Shown one piece after another: positions 16,601 through 24,477 of a stretch of DNA of 51,875 nucleotides. Within the stretch, counting starts at the first letter, position 1, and each line of letters opens with the position of its first letter. Under the pieces are notes generated by a model. The model was not told where the DNA came from. It ran no database searches and saw only the letters and a list, made by a program, of their open reading frames with translations. Position numbers and translations under genes: made by a program. The stretch lies in the NCBI GenBank assembly GCA_045649025.1, contig JAZRPB010000018.1, positions 1 to 51,875 of the forward strand. Direction: 5' to 3'. The DNA comes from Ornithomonoglobus_A sp045649025. GTDB taxonomy: Bacteria; Bacillota; Clostridia; UBA1381.

Positions 16601-17065
16601 TTATTTTTTAGTACCTTTCATTGTTTTTTCAATTTTATCTTTCATTTCCTTCGACGGCAAGAACACAACCGTGCCTTTTTGGGTGCCGTTATCAAAGGTT
16701 ATATAACAGTCCTCCTTATGCGGAAGAATGGTTTTCTTCATTTTATATACAGGACGTTTTTTGGGGTTTTTATTATATATCCCCGTTATGTGCGACATTT
16801 TAAGGTCGATGTCCTTGTAGCGATTTTTACCCATACGTCTGCTTATTGTGAGGTTGTAGCCCTCTAACGTGTAGGTAAACACAACACTGTAACGTGTTAT
16901 AACAAGGAAGATATATACAGCCAAAAAAAGTGTTGATAAGGCATCGCCCGCAAGTCTGGATAATGAGAAAATGTAGGCAATATATGAGCATACAATATAG
17001 ATTGCAAAAAATACGAATATTGCAAGGAAAAATTCCTTTTTCCCTGCCGATGAGGTTTCTTTCAT
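16601..17065 (-). CDS. Small membrane protein with PH-like domain (unknown function)
   Basis: A 154-aa protein with two hydrophobic segments (FFLAIFVFFAIYIVCSYIAY and STLFLAVYIFLVITRYSVVF) followed by a beta-rich cytosolic part of about 90 residues (YTLEGYNLTISRRMGKNRYK, ITGIYNKNP, YITFDNGTQKGTVVFLP). This is the layout of bacterial PH-like (bPH/YcxB-type) membrane proteins. No catalytic motif is visible. GGAAAGGA lies 8 bases before the ATG. It is directly upstream of ricT, one base apart. Confidence 0.65.
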   Translation of the reverse strand: MKETSSAGKKEFFLAIFVFFAIYIVCSYIAYIFSLSRLAGDALSTLFLAVYIFLVITRYSVVFTYTLEGYNLTISRRMGKNRYKDIDLKMSHITGIYNKNPKKRPVYKMKKTILPHKEDCYITFDNGTQKGTVVFLPSKEMKDKIEKTMKGTKK

Positions 17066-17100
17066 TGTATATTCCTTTCCTGATTTTTTGTTGGGTTTAA

Positions 17101-17139
17101 GATTCCTCGGTTGCGGGCAATTCGTGAATTGCCCCTACG
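17101..17139 (-). repeat. Dispersed palindromic repeat, copy 1
   Basis: Minus strand CGTAGGGG, then the palindrome CAATTC-acg-GAATTG (variable centre), then CCCGCAACCGAGGAATC. Same flanks as the copies at 33893, 33993 and 49210. Lies in the intergenic region downstream of rodA, upstream of the PH-like gene. Confidence 0.8.
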
Positions 17140-17154
17140 ATGTTTGTTTTTTTT

Positions 17155-17217
17155 CGATTGCCGTGTATGTGTAATACGCAAATGAACAAAAACTTTGTAA
17201 CGTGCACAAATTTTGCC
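17155..17217. repeat. Imperfect 63-bp direct repeat, unit A
   Basis: First of two related units in the rodA/PH-like gene gap. It shares GATTGCCG, ATACGCAAATGAAC and TGCACAAA blocks in the same order with unit B, and contains a GTGTAT/ATACGC hairpin with a G-T pair. Confidence 0.75.
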
Positions 17218-17260
17218 AAAATGTAATTTTGCGGAAATTTTGCTGCAGATTGCGATTTTT

Positions 17261-17323
17261 CGTGATTGCCGCGTATGTGGATACGCAAATGAACGAAAAC
17301 TTGTAAGATGCACAAAATTTACC
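17261..17323. repeat. Imperfect 63-bp direct repeat, unit B
   Basis: Second unit, 106 bases after unit A and ending just before the rodA stop codon. It contains a perfect GCGTAT-gtgg-ATACGC hairpin. Overlapping minus-strand frames of 72-83 codons here only read through the repeats and I do not count them as genes. No other feature is seen in 17066-17327. Confidence 0.75.
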
Positions 17324-17327
17324 CGAA

Positions 17328-18476
17328 TCAGTACAAGTCAATTGCCGTACGCGGCTTATTATGATACTCCACACTCAACACCAAACCAATTGCCGCCATA
17401 TTGGTAATGAGCGAGGTTCCGCCGTAGCTTAAAAAGGGGAGGGGAATACCTGTTACGGGTGTAAGACCAATACACATTCCTATGTTTTCAAACACGTGGA
17501 ACATAAACATTGCACCAACACCTGTGCAGATGTATCTGCCAAACACGTTGTCGGCTTTTCTTGCCGCATTAAAGCAACGGATAATAAGTGCAAAAAGCAC
17601 TACAACAACTATCATAGCTCCCACAAACCCAAATTCCTCACTTATTACGCTGAATATGAAGTCGGTCGACTTTGTGGGCAGGTATCCCATTTGGTTTTGT
17701 GTTCCTTCAAGATACCCTTTTCCTAAAAACTGTCCCGAGCCAACGGCTATTTTGGATTGAATAACGTTATAGCCTTTGTTTAGCGGGTCCATTTCGGGAT
17801 TTAAAAATACCTGTATTCTGTTTTGCTGATATGGCGAGAGCACATATTTATACACAAAGGGTAGCGAGCAAATTCCTGCCACACCCACAGGTATAATGTA
17901 CTTATACGATAGCTTTGCCACAAAAATCATACACAAAAACATAAATACAAATACCATTGTACTACCCATATCGGGTTGGAGCAGAATAAGTGCCACCAGC
18001 ACACCAATATGCAACAACAATCCCAATAATACGGGTATTTTATTTATTTTATCCTTAACCTTTTCAAGATGATATGAGAATGTGATAATAAAGCATAGCT
18101 TTGCGATTTCCGCAGGCTGCAGACCGATTGAGCCGAATCTTATCCAGCTTCGTGCACCCCAGTCGCCCGTTACACCAAATATAAGCACAAAAATCAGAAT
18201 TGCAACAGAGAAAATATATATGGGCTTTATAAGGTTTTTAAATTGCTCATAGTCAAAAAAGCAAACAAACAACTCAAGTGCCACACCCATTAAAAGTGCA
18301 GATGACTGCACAATAACATTCGTGTTTGATTCGTTTGTTCTTGTGGCAGAAAATATAACAACCACACCGAATATTGCAAGTGCTGTTGCTATAATAAAAA
18401 GGACATAATCAAATTCCTTTGCCATTATTGAGCTTTTGTGAATACCTATTGCTTTTTGCTTTTTTTTGTTTTTCAA
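17328..18476 (-). CDS. rodA: RodA, SEDS-family peptidoglycan polymerase
   Basis: Polytopic SEDS glycosyltransferase that elongates peptidoglycan with a class B PBP. About ten membrane segments are visible. Family motifs are GARSWIRFGSIGLQPAEIAK, LLQPDMGSTMVF, QNRIQVFLNPEMDPLNKGYN, TDFIFSVISEEFGFVG and GIPLPFLSYGGTSL. RodA is favoured over FtsW/SpoVE by the QNRIQVFLNP and GKGYLEGTQNQ segments. The start is TTG at 18476 with GGAG 7 bases upstream, overlapping the divIVA stop. Length 382 aa. It closes the sepF-ylmH-divIVA cluster. Confidence 0.92.
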   Translation of the reverse strand: MKNKKKQKAIGIHKSSIMAKEFDYVLFIIATALAIFGVVVIFSATRTNESNTNVIVQSSALLMGVALELFVCFFDYEQFKNLIKPIYIFSVAILIFVLIFGVTGDWGARSWIRFGSIGLQPAEIAKLCFIITFSYHLEKVKDKINKIPVLLGLLLHIGVLVALILLQPDMGSTMVFVFMFLCMIFVAKLSYKYIIPVGVAGICSLPFVYKYVLSPYQQNRIQVFLNPEMDPLNKGYNVIQSKIAVGSGQFLGKGYLEGTQNQMGYLPTKSTDFIFSVISEEFGFVGAMIVVVVLFALIIRCFNAARKADNVFGRYICTGVGAMFMFHVFENIGMCIGLTPVTGIPLPFLSYGGTSLITNMAAIGLVLSVEYHNKPRTAIDLY

Positions 18477-18480
18477 TTCT

Positions 18481-18912
18481 CTACTCCAATATGTTTATGA
18501 TGCTTTCACTTAATGCCTTCATTTTAAGCTTATATTCCTCAATTTGCGTTTTTAGCCCTAAAAGCTCGTGGTGCTTTCTTATATGCTCCTCGTCTATGTC
18601 ACGTTGTGCCTTTGTTGCCTCCAGCTTTGCCTTTTCAACAATTGTTTGTGCCTCTGTTTTCGCCGCCGCTATAATTTCATCGGCATTTTTTTGTGCAACA
18701 CTCACTGTCTGCTTTATTGTAACATCCATCAGCTTATAGCGGTCAACTGCTTCCTTTAACGAGAGGTTTTTTTCCTTTAATACCTTATTCTCACGGTAGA
18801 GCATATCATAATCACGTATAACAAGGTCTAAAAATTCATCAACCTCGTCGGTGTCGTAGCCCTTAAGCTTTTTTTCAAAATCCTTATTTTGAATATCAAC
18901 AGGCTTAATCAT
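18481..18912 (-). CDS. divIVA: DivIVA-domain protein
   Basis: Coiled-coil protein that marks curved membrane at poles and septa. The N-terminal DivIVA membrane-binding segment is MIKPVDIQNKDFEKKLKGYD followed by TDEVDEFLDLVIRDY. The rest is predicted coiled coil rich in Glu, Lys and Ala. Length is 143 aa from the ATG at 18912, which has GGGAGG upstream; the frame extends 14 codons into ylmH without family similarity. Four bases separate it from rodA. Order sepF-ylmH-divIVA is the conserved Firmicute order. Confidence 0.92.
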   Translation of the reverse strand: MIKPVDIQNKDFEKKLKGYDTDEVDEFLDLVIRDYDMLYRENKVLKEKNLSLKEAVDRYKLMDVTIKQTVSVAQKNADEIIAAAKTEAQTIVEKAKLEATKAQRDIDEEHIRKHHELLGLKTQIEEYKLKMKALSESIINILE

Positions 18913-18934
18913 TCCTAAAACCTCCCTCTCTGTT

Positions 18935-19690
18935 TTATGCATACTTGTCCACACTAATGTGGAGTCGGTCTTTTCTTGTTTTTGAGCCTTCTGCTCTTAC
19001 CACAAAACGTCCGAAGCCTCTTATGGAAAGCAAGTCGCCTTCCTTTACGGACTTTGAATTATCCTTTACTATTCTGTGGTTTATTTTAACCTTTTCACCC
19101 AAAACCAAATCAGATGCTTTTTGACGCGAAAGCTTTGTTATTGCACCCACAACCGCATCAAGCCGCATAGATGCACACACAAGCTCCATACGTATGTATT
19201 TTCTTTTAATTTGCCCTGTTTCGTGTGCCGTTGCTTCCTCTATATGCACGCCCTGATTGCCTATTTTTGTGAGGCTTGTGCGTATATATTCGCATATATC
19301 CTCGCACACAAAGCAAATTGCACTGTTATCTTCACACAGCACAATATCTCCCAGCTTGCTCCGCTCAATACCAAGCGACAAAAGAGAGCCTAAATAATCA
19401 CGATGGGTAAGCTCCTTTGAGAATGAGCCCTTTATTTTGAGTGCCTTTATGGGAAATTCCTCACCCAAAGGCTCCTCCCATTCGGGAAAAACTCCAAGCA
19501 TTTTACACTCCGAGCCATCAAAACCGCCGAAAAGCATTGTGTTATAGCCATAAGGAAACACTATATTATCCTGTATGGTTGCTATTTGTCCGCCGTCTAA
19601 AAACGGCGAAAATCTTGCACACGAATACTTCTGGCACAAACGAAAAAGGTCGTTAATTTTAGATATAAGAAGCTTATCTGACGCTTCCAT
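18935..19690 (-). CDS. ylmH: YlmH, S4-domain RNA-binding protein
   Basis: The N-terminal part has the YlmH pattern FLDGGQIATI...GYNTMLFGGFDGSE...AKL-type segment, with LTHRDYLGSLLSLGIERSKL and GDIV. The C-terminal S4 domain (MRLDAVVGAITKLSRQKASD, then VKINHRIVKDNSKSVKEGD) binds RNA. YlmH homologues have been linked to rescue of stalled 50S-peptidyl-tRNA complexes. 251 aa. Its ATG lies inside the 3' end of sepF (17-base overlap). Confidence 0.92.
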   Translation of the reverse strand: MEASDKLLISKINDLFRLCQKYSCARFSPFLDGGQIATIQDNIVFPYGYNTMLFGGFDGSECKMLGVFPEWEEPLGEEFPIKALKIKGSFSKELTHRDYLGSLLSLGIERSKLGDIVLCEDNSAICFVCEDICEYIRTSLTKIGNQGVHIEEATAHETGQIKRKYIRMELVCASMRLDAVVGAITKLSRQKASDLVLGEKVKINHRIVKDNSKSVKEGDLLSIRGFGRFVVRAEGSKTRKDRLHISVDKYA

Positions 19691-20150
19691 AATTCCAGTT
19701 AAAGTTGTTTCTTGTGTGCTCGCTTATGTTGTCGCCTGAAATATCCACGTGACGAGGTCCTGCCACAAAAATACCGTCTGTTATTTTACGCATATTTCCG
19801 CCAAGTGCATACACTGTGCCCGAAACAAAGTCTACCACTCTTGTTGCAACGGCACTGTCTTTCATTCCTGCAACGTCGAAGATTGCAACAAGGTTTGCTG
19901 TTACAACGCTTGATATTTTATATGCATCCTCAAACACCTGTGGTTTGAAAATTTGCACGTTTGCACTGTTATCTCTTGAGGTTATTGGAACAACATTTGA
20001 TGTTGATTTTTTTCTTGTAAAAGACTTGTTCTTTGCCTTTTTATCTTCCTTTTCCTCTTCTATAAGCTCTTCTTCAATGAAGTCGTCATCATCGTACTCC
20101 TCTAAAGAGCCAAAGCCCATAAAGTTTTTAATGCTTGCCCATGCTTTCAT
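19674..20150 (-). CDS. sepF: Cell division protein SepF
   Basis: SepF anchors FtsZ to the membrane and forms rings. The amphipathic N-terminal helix (MKAWASIKNFMGFG) is followed by an acidic linker (YDDDDFIEEELIEEEKED) and the SepF core: VQIFKPQVFEDAYKIS, then VARVVDFVSGTVYALGG-like text ATRVVDFVSGTVYALGGNM and GIFVAGP. I use the ATG at 20150 (158 aa) because GGAG is 8 bases upstream; an ATG two codons earlier is only 2 bases from the RBS. Part of yggS-sepF-ylmH-divIVA. Confidence 0.93.
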   Translation of the reverse strand: MKAWASIKNFMGFGSLEEYDDDDFIEEELIEEEKEDKKAKNKSFTRKKSTSNVVPITSRDNSANVQIFKPQVFEDAYKISSVVTANLVAIFDVAGMKDSAVATRVVDFVSGTVYALGGNMRKITDGIFVAGPRHVDISGDNISEHTRNNFNWNYGSVR

Positions 20151-20164
20151 TTTCATTTCTCCTT

Positions 20165-20857
20165 TTATATATTATAATTTCGTTGACCAAATATTGCACT
20201 TCCTACACGCACCATATTTGCTCCGTTTTCTATTGCCGTTTCAAAATCCGAGCTCATTCCCATTGAAAGAATATCCATACTCACATTTTTGATACCAAGT
20301 TGTTTTGTTTTTTCAAAGAGTGTGTTCATATTCTTAAAATGAACAGCTATCTCCTCTTTCGTCCCTTTCGGAGCTATTGTCATAAGCCCCTTTACTCTTA
20401 TGTTTTCCAGCTCACCTGCGTGAGTGAGTATGGAATTTAATTCATCAGGTGTACATCCCGACTTTGTTTCCTCGCCCGAGATATTAACCTGAATTAATAT
20501 ATCCATCACAAGTGCGTGTTTTTTTGCATTCTTTTCGATTTCGTCCATCAGCTTTACGGAATCCACCGAATGAATAAGACACACCTTGTCGATTATATAT
20601 TTAATTTTATTGCTTTGAAGCTGACCTATTTGGTGTATTCTAACCTTTTTTATGCTGTTAAATTTATCGCGGATTTCCTGCGGTCTGTTCTCGCCAATGT
20701 CTGTAACACCAAGGTCTATTGCTTCGTTTATTATTTGCGGCTCGTGTGTTTTTGTTACGGCAATAAGGGTTATATCCTCTTTTGTTTTTCCCACACGCTT
20801 TGCCACTTGGTCTATTCTTTGTAATACATTATCAAGATTTGCTTTAATGAGCGACAT
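20165..20857 (-). CDS. YggS/YlmE-family PLP homeostasis protein
   Basis: Cytosolic pyridoxal-phosphate-binding alanine-racemase-fold protein (PLPBP, COG0325). The PLP-binding Lys is in LIAVTKTH. Other blocks are IGENRPQEIRDKF, IHQIGQLQSNKIKY, VNISGEETKSGC, GLMTIAP, LSMGMSSDFE and VRVGSAIFGQRN. Length 230 aa is normal. It sits 3 bases after the HlyD-like gene and directly upstream of sepF, the usual place for ylmE. Confidence 0.93.
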   Translation of the reverse strand: MSLIKANLDNVLQRIDQVAKRVGKTKEDITLIAVTKTHEPQIINEAIDLGVTDIGENRPQEIRDKFNSIKKVRIHQIGQLQSNKIKYIIDKVCLIHSVDSVKLMDEIEKNAKKHALVMDILIQVNISGEETKSGCTPDELNSILTHAGELENIRVKGLMTIAPKGTKEEIAVHFKNMNTLFEKTKQLGIKNVSMDILSMGMSSDFETAIENGANMVRVGSAIFGQRNYNI

Positions 20858-20860
20858 TTT

Positions 20861-22066
20861 CTATTTTTCTCCGACAATTATTCGTTCCATATTTTCTAAT
20901 TTGTTTTGTGCATATGGAGCACTGTTTATTATGATATATTCTTCATCAACATTTGTGTATTCAACGGTGCAATAGCAGGCACATTCACGTGCACCCACTC
21001 TGCATTTTACATATCGGTCGCCGTTTGCATCGCTATGAATTGAGTGGATTGGAACCTTGTAGCCACTGTAGCTTTCAAATATAAGCTCTGCCTTTGAGGC
21101 TCTGTATGAAAATGCACCCTCGATATACGTTGAGCATTTTATTACAACACACTGTGTTTGGTCCTCTTCAATCTCGCCTATGTGGTATATTGTTCCCTTT
21201 ATATCCTTCTCGCCAAGAGTATCGAGCATAAGTGTTACGCTCTCGCCCTTTTCGTGTTTTGCCATACTTTTAGACGGTGCACTCATTATCAGATACCACA
21301 CGTGGTTATTTACTATCTTGCCTATTGCATCGCCGTCTGTAACATCTATGTTTGTTATTCTGTCGTTTTGCGTTGCTGGCAGGGAATTTAAGTATTCAAC
21401 TGTGTAGGTTGTTATTTCCTCATCATTTAAAAAGCCCTCCAGACCGTCGGTGTAAGTGGTAAACACTCCCGCCTGCGGTGCTTTTATTTCGCTTTTTGTG
21501 GAATGTATTTTCTCTTCAAGCTCTGCTTTTTGAGCATATAAATCCCCAAGCACATTCTCTTCGCTTATTTCGTTGCCTTGGCGGATATCGTTTATCATTT
21601 GCTTATACTCGGCAATTCTTAAAACATCATTTCTTCTTACAACGTTTGGAATATCCTCAACAATTGCGGCAACCTTGCTTTCCGTATCGGTACGGTCAAA
21701 ACGCAGGTCGTTAAATTTGCCATCGCTTTGTACTTGCTCTTCTATTTTATTGTCGATTGTTCTTAATGATTTTAGTGTCCCGGCAGATACGTTTGTGTTG
21801 TAGATGGTGGCAATAAGCGTTTGGGCACTTATTCTTTCGCCGTCTCGCACATTGTTGTAGATTGTGCCCGATGTGTCGGCAAAAAGGATTTCCTCGTCAC
21901 GCACAATGTATGCCGTATTGGTTTTTATGCTTTTTTTAACGGTCTGGTAAGAAAGCTCTTGTGTGTTTACGGGCACTGCAATGTAGTATATTGCCGCCGC
22001 CGTTACAAGAACAACAATAAAAATAAAAATAAGTAAAAATGCTTTTTTTATTTTATTTATAAACAT
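20861..22066 (-). CDS. HlyD-like membrane-anchored adaptor protein in the sepF cluster
   Basis: One N-terminal membrane segment (AFLLIFIFIVVLVTAAAIYY) anchors a mostly extracytoplasmic protein. It has an HlyD/barrel-sandwich arrangement: FADTSGTIYNNVRDGERI, a coiled-coil hairpin (about residues 125-190 ending YAQKAELEEKIHSTKSEI), then IKAPQAGVFTTYTDGLEG and beta domains with VTDGDAIGKIV. No ABC or RND partner is nearby. The start is uncertain; I use the ATG at 22066 (401 aa), with TTG and GTG options 4-5 codons upstream. Similar proteins often sit beside sepF in Clostridia, suggesting an envelope or division role; that is inference. Confidence 0.7.
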   Translation of the reverse strand: MFINKIKKAFLLIFIFIVVLVTAAAIYYIAVPVNTQELSYQTVKKSIKTNTAYIVRDEEILFADTSGTIYNNVRDGERISAQTLIATIYNTNVSAGTLKSLRTIDNKIEEQVQSDGKFNDLRFDRTDTESKVAAIVEDIPNVVRRNDVLRIAEYKQMINDIRQGNEISEENVLGDLYAQKAELEEKIHSTKSEIKAPQAGVFTTYTDGLEGFLNDEEITTYTVEYLNSLPATQNDRITNIDVTDGDAIGKIVNNHVWYLIMSAPSKSMAKHEKGESVTLMLDTLGEKDIKGTIYHIGEIEEDQTQCVVIKCSTYIEGAFSYRASKAELIFESYSGYKVPIHSIHSDANGDRYVKCRVGARECACYCTVEYTNVDEEYIIINSAPYAQNKLENMERIIVGEK

Positions 22067-22133
22067 TAACCATTTCACCAACCGTTTCTTTTTGTGTGTT
22101 TTCGCTTTTCGGAAAAGATATGCAGAAATTTTT

Positions 22134-23270
22134 TCAAAGGAAGTAGAGAATTGCGTTTGCCGCCCTATACATCTCTCCCATTGCCTTGGGTGCCTTGCCC
22201 TTTAAATACTCGTAGCCGTCTTTTTGCAGAAGCTTAACTAAAAGGGCAAGACGTTGCTCGTCCTTAATAAGCTCAAAAACACGGTGGATGTCGGCTTTGT
22301 TTGAATTTAATTTTGCTATGATTTCGTTTGTGAGTACAACTTTTGAAAATGCGGTTGTTACTTCACTGCACAGCTCGTTAAAATCCCATACCTTAAGCCT
22401 TTCTATATCAAGTATTTGTGCACCGCTTTCTATTCCGTCTATTATTTGTATGCTGTATTTTTTTCTTGCCTTTATAAAGCTTTCATTTGTGAAGAAATAG
22501 TTTTTACCGCAAAGCTCCCCAAAAGCACGCTTTGTTTCAAGGTATCCTTCCTCTATGCTCTTTTTTATGCCGTCGCTTTTAAATTCAAGAGTTCCCACAT
22601 ACGGCTTTTTACAGGAAATATTTATAACATTTCTGCCCGCCATATTAAAGTCTTTATAAAAGCCCACACCCTTTACGTCTACTGCAATTATATCCTTTAT
22701 GCCTTTTTTTGTGAGCATATTAACAGGCATATTATTCACAATTCCGCCGTCTACAAAAAGCGACTTATTAATCTCTTTCGCCTTAAACCCAGGAAAGCAC
22801 GCACTTGCCATAATATACTCCAAAAGCTCGCCCTCGGGTATGTTGTCTATATATAATGCTTGCTCTTTTTTGTTTGTGATTGAATATGTTACAAGTCCAA
22901 AATCAATCAACGAGCTACGTATTTTGCTCTCGTTTATGTTTTCTTCAAGCAATTTTTTAAGCGGTTTCGTATCAAGTCCCTTTTTGTCTTTTATTTGCCG
23001 TGCTATTGCAAGAAAATTACGTACGTCGAATAAATCCTCTTTAATCTTAATGCCATCTGGTATTGAAATAACATCCGACAGGTCTATTTTTGTCCAGATT
23101 TCGTAGGCTTTATCCAAATCGCCCATTATATACAATGCTGCATTTATTGCACCAATTGATGCACCGCAAACAACGCTTACATCAATATTTTGCTCTTTAA
23201 GTGCCTTCCATACCCCAATATGAAATGCACCACGTGCTCCGCCACCGTCAAAAACAAGTCCGTATGCCAT
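22134..23270 (-). CDS. Patatin-like phospholipase
   Basis: Serine-aspartate dyad lipid acyl hydrolase. The oxyanion loop is FDGGGARGAFHIGV, the nucleophile elbow is VCGASIGAINAALY (Ser in GASIG) and the catalytic Asp is in LFVDGGIVNNMPV. All are intact. The C-terminal ~130 residues are helical and not recognised. I start at 23270 (378 aa, beginning MAYGLVFDGGG) with GGGAG 8 bases upstream; the frame runs 26 codons further without an RBS. No signal peptide, so it acts at the cytoplasmic membrane face. It is the first gene after a perfect promoter. Confidence 0.9.
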   Translation of the reverse strand: MAYGLVFDGGGARGAFHIGVWKALKEQNIDVSVVCGASIGAINAALYIMGDLDKAYEIWTKIDLSDVISIPDGIKIKEDLFDVRNFLAIARQIKDKKGLDTKPLKKLLEENINESKIRSSLIDFGLVTYSITNKKEQALYIDNIPEGELLEYIMASACFPGFKAKEINKSLFVDGGIVNNMPVNMLTKKGIKDIIAVDVKGVGFYKDFNMAGRNVINISCKKPYVGTLEFKSDGIKKSIEEGYLETKRAFGELCGKNYFFTNESFIKARKKYSIQIIDGIESGAQILDIERLKVWDFNELCSEVTTAFSKVVLTNEIIAKLNSNKADIHRVFELIKDEQRLALLVKLLQKDGYEYLKGKAPKAMGEMYRAANAILYFL

Positions 23271-23351
23271 AATTTTTCTCCCTTTAAGCAGTTTTGCAAC
23301 ATAATATTCCCTGTTTTTTACCGCAGACAAATTTAGCATTGTCCACATTAT

Positions 23352-23380
23352 ATTATATTACATATCGCCCAATGTGTCAA
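23352..23380 (-). promoter_or_regulatory. Perfect consensus sigma-A promoter upstream of the patatin gene
   Basis: Minus strand TTGACA (23380-23375), exactly 17 bases, TATAAT (23357-23352). All 12 consensus bases match. Transcription would start near 23345, about 75 bases before the ATG, and could run through the HlyD-like, yggS, sepF, ylmH, divIVA and rodA genes. Confidence 0.8.
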
Positions 23381-23439
23381 GGAGAAAATTTTATTTTTAG
23401 GGGAATTTTATGGCAAATTTTTTGCTGTTTTAACAAAAG

Positions 23440-23466
23440 AAAGACGCTGCACTGGGCAACGTCTTT
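23440..23466 (-). terminator. Terminator after the sugar isomerase gene
   Basis: An 11-bp stem (23440-23450 with 23456-23466, one G-T pair, 5-base loop) is followed on the minus strand by CTTTTG. It starts 14 bases after the isomerase stop at 23481. Confidence 0.7.
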
Positions 23467-23480
23467 TTACTGTTTATGTT

Positions 23481-24338
23481 TTAGTTTTCGTTAATAGTTT
23501 TCTTTAAGAAATCGTATGCAGTTTTTATATCTTCTTCAGGTGTGGAGCCAACTTCTCTTTCAATTGTTAAGAAGCCCTTGTAGCCTATTTCCTCCAATGC
23601 TTTTAAGTAATTGGGGAAGTCTACCTGTCCTGTTCCTAAAGGAACCTCCTTGTATTTTTTCATTTGGTCTATGTTCTCGGGCACAGGATGAAGAACTCTA
23701 TATATAACCTCTGGATCTGAATCGCCAAATTTTATGCCATCCTTTGCATGTGTATGAACAATGTATTTTTTAAGGTTATGTACCGCTTGAACAGGGTCAT
23801 CACCAGTTACCATCTTAAAGTTTGCAGGGTCTAAATTAACCGCAACACCTGTTGAGTTTAGCGAATCAAGAAACTCCTTAAGCACTATGGATACTTCAGG
23901 ACCTGTTTCTATTGCAAAATGTGCGTTAACACTGTCGGCATAGCTTGCAAGCTCAAAGCATGCTTCTTGCATTATTTTATATCTTTCGTGATTTTTGTCG
24001 GCTGGAACAACACCTATATGTGTTGTAACAATGTTTGTTTCAAGGTCTAAAGCAAGGTCGATTATTCTTTTTGATTTTTCAATAAGCTGGGGGTTTTGCT
24101 CTTTATTACCAAAGCCCTTGCCCAAATCTCCGCAAAGTGCCGAGAATACAAGTCCGTTTGATTTAACCTCGTCTAAAAGAGCTTTTCTTTGCTCTGCATT
24201 AAGGTTTTCAGGTGAGTTTTCACCCTCTGTTGCATACATCTGTATACCGTTTGCACCCAACTGTGCTGCTTTTTTTATTGCTTGTGATCTTTCAAGCTTA
24301 AATGATTCTAATATTACACCAATTGGAAAATTATACAT
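23481..24338 (-). CDS. Sugar phosphate isomerase/epimerase-like TIM-barrel protein
   Basis: AP-endonuclease-2 (xylose-isomerase-like) TIM barrel of 285 aa. Metal-ligand blocks are ALCGDLG, TTHIGVVP, FAIETGPE, VNLDPANF, YIVHTHAKDG and FLTIEREVG. The family interconverts sugars or inositol/keto-sugar intermediates; substrate cannot be told from sequence. The ATG has AGGAG 7 bases upstream. It is downstream of metG by 139 bases, in which a TATAAT box is visible without a good -35, so it may have its own weak promoter. A paralogue-type gene of the same family lies at 29913. Confidence 0.82.
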   Translation of the reverse strand: MYNFPIGVILESFKLERSQAIKKAAQLGANGIQMYATEGENSPENLNAEQRKALLDEVKSNGLVFSALCGDLGKGFGNKEQNPQLIEKSKRIIDLALDLETNIVTTHIGVVPADKNHERYKIMQEACFELASYADSVNAHFAIETGPEVSIVLKEFLDSLNSTGVAVNLDPANFKMVTGDDPVQAVHNLKKYIVHTHAKDGIKFGDSDPEVIYRVLHPVPENIDQMKKYKEVPLGTGQVDFPNYLKALEEIGYKGFLTIEREVGSTPEEDIKTAYDFLKKTINEN

Positions 24339-24477
24339 TTTTATTTCTCCTTTTCCTTATAATTACATCTTCATTATAATTGTTTTTCTCTTTGTTTAAA
24401 AGGATTAAATTGCCTATTTTTAGCAATTTATTGCTTTTATATTTATTTTTGGCTTTGCCAAACACACATTTAATGTA

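Noticed and set aside
17155..17323. CRISPR-like array
   Set aside because: Only two imperfect long units, no short spacers and no cas genes.
17062..17374. Three overlapping minus-strand frames of 72-83 codons
   Set aside because: They read through the two direct repeats and copy 1 of the palindromic element, repeat the same peptide-like phrase in shifted frames and resemble no family.
24339..24477. Terminator or T-box near metG
   Set aside because: Only a 5-bp TTGGC/GCCAA hairpin with a weak T-rich tail is seen, and no T-box sequence lies upstream of metG or its operon.
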